Source of the DNA: Natrinema sp. CBA1119
GTDB taxonomy: Archaea; Halobacteriota; Halobacteria; Halobacteriales; Natrialbaceae
Reading direction: 5' to 3'
Assembly: GCF_002572525.1 (NCBI RefSeq)
Contig: NZ_PDBS01000001.1
Span: 186,001-250,000 of the forward strand
DNA length: 64,000 nucleotides
In this document: piece by piece, positions 63,503-64,000 of the stretch
Numbering within the stretch: the first letter of the stretch is position 1
Layout of the letters: each line of letters starts with the position of its first letter
Made by a program: the position numbers and the translations under genes
Notes under the pieces: model-generated
Database searches by the model: none
The model's input: only the letters and a program-made list of their open reading frames with translations
Told to the model about the DNA's origin: nothing

Positions 63503-64000
63503 TCAGTAGTCGTACTTCGTCTCGTAGCCGCGCGGGGTCACCATCCGGTCGTCCCAGACGTAGGTGTCCTCGTTGCCGACGACGATCGTCGTCGTCATGT
63601 CGACGATCTCGCTCTCGCCGAGTTCCTCGAGTTCGCCGAGTTCGGTGATCAGCACCTGCTCGTCGTCGCGGCCGGCGCCGTGGACGATGCCGACCGGCGT
63701 GTCCGCGTCGCGGTGCGCCAGCAGGATCTCGCAGGCCTTCTCGAAGTTCTCCCGGCGCTTGCGGCTCCAGGGGTTGTAGATCGTGATCGTGAACGATTCC
63801 TTGGCCGCGGAGTGGAGTCGCGACTCGATCTCGGGCATCGGGACGAGGTGATCCGACAGCGAGATCGAGACGGTGTCGTTGACCAGCGGCGCGCCCAGCC
63901 GGGCCGCACAGGACTGGGCCGCCGGGACGCCCGGCACGGCCTCGAAGTCGACCATCGACGCCGTCGCGCCCTTGGACTCGAGGATCTCGAGTGCGAGGCC
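63503..64000 (-). CDS. cbiH: Precorrin/cobalt-factor III C17-methyltransferase, cut by window edge
   Basis: The C-terminal 165 residues of a tetrapyrrole methyltransferase; the frame is open to base 64000, so the N-terminus lies outside. Visible family motifs: GVPAAQSCAARLGAPLVNDT, SLSDHLVP, YNPWSRKRRENF and TTIVVGNEDTYVW. CbiH methylates C17 and contracts the corrin ring in anaerobic cobalamin synthesis. It leads into the ferredoxin and CbiX genes of the same operon. Confidence 0.92.
   Translation of the reverse strand, partial: GLALEILESKGATASMVDFEAVPGVPAAQSCAARLGAPLVNDTVSISLSDHLVPMPEIESRLHSAAKESFTITIYNPWSRKRRENFEKACEILLAHRDADTPVGIVHGAGRDDEQVLITELGELEELGESEIVDMTTTIVVGNEDTYVWDDRMVTPRGYETKYDY

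Overview
The window looks like chromosomal DNA of a haloarchaeon, probably from the Natrialbales (Haloterrigena/Natrinema-like). The evidence is high GC, very acidic predicted proteins, many leaderless genes with a TATA element about 25-35 bases before the ATG, and archaeal or haloarchaeal families: TFE, Trm56, DUF2110, PilB/PilC, Bat-type HTH and CheC-rich chemotaxis genes. The lineage is an inference; there is no 16S gene here. Layout from left to right: (1) 182-3700, succinate dehydrogenase operon sdhCDBA, followed by two small membrane proteins and a small winged-helix protein. (2) 4690-5092, an intergenic block packed with tri-nucleotide-loop palindromes, then an HD hydrolase and a peroxiredoxin. 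(3) tatA and tRNA-Arg(CCT), the latter followed by two partial T-arm copies. (4) 7423-11180, acyl-CoA dehydrogenase, SDR and acyl-CoA ligase. (5) 11543-20503, an operon for a type IV pilus-like machine: PilB ATPase with a very long acidic tail, PilC, and five different single-pass prepilin-like proteins. (6) 20518-32070, a degenerate HsdR-N-like protein, then the chemotaxis operon cheY-cheB-cheA-cheC-cheC-cheD-cheR with two CheW proteins beside it. (7) 32131-34125, tfe-DUF2110-DUF5803. (8) 34365-40921, assorted enzymes and small proteins: metallo-hydrolase, AMP-forming ligase, membrane HTH protein, Trm56, cupins and small membrane proteins. (9) 41008-51493, an acetate module: acetyl-CoA synthetase, DUF4212 and sodium:solute symporter subunits, universal stress protein, a frameshifted Bat-like regulator, a second acetyl-CoA synthetase and two more Usp proteins. 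(10) 51632-55655, an HD protein, a ModE-like regulator and a tungstate-type ABC transporter. (11) 56010-59424, four acidic proteins of unknown function with glycine zippers and amphipathic helices. (12) 59534 to the window end, part of a cobalamin operon: cbiH (cut by the edge), ferredoxin, a LAGLIDADG-like protein, CbiX-ferredoxin fusion, DUF3209 and a beta-propeller. The genes fit an aerobic heterotroph that imports and activates acetate and fatty acids, respires through complex II, exports folded proteins by Tat, and couples chemotaxis to surface filaments. The best candidates for something undescribed are the four-gene acidic cluster, the repeated Ile/Leu-Phe-acid motifs in the PilB tail, the inactivated LAGLIDADG-like protein in the cobalamin operon, and the palindrome blocks, including one that carries tRNA T-arm sequence.
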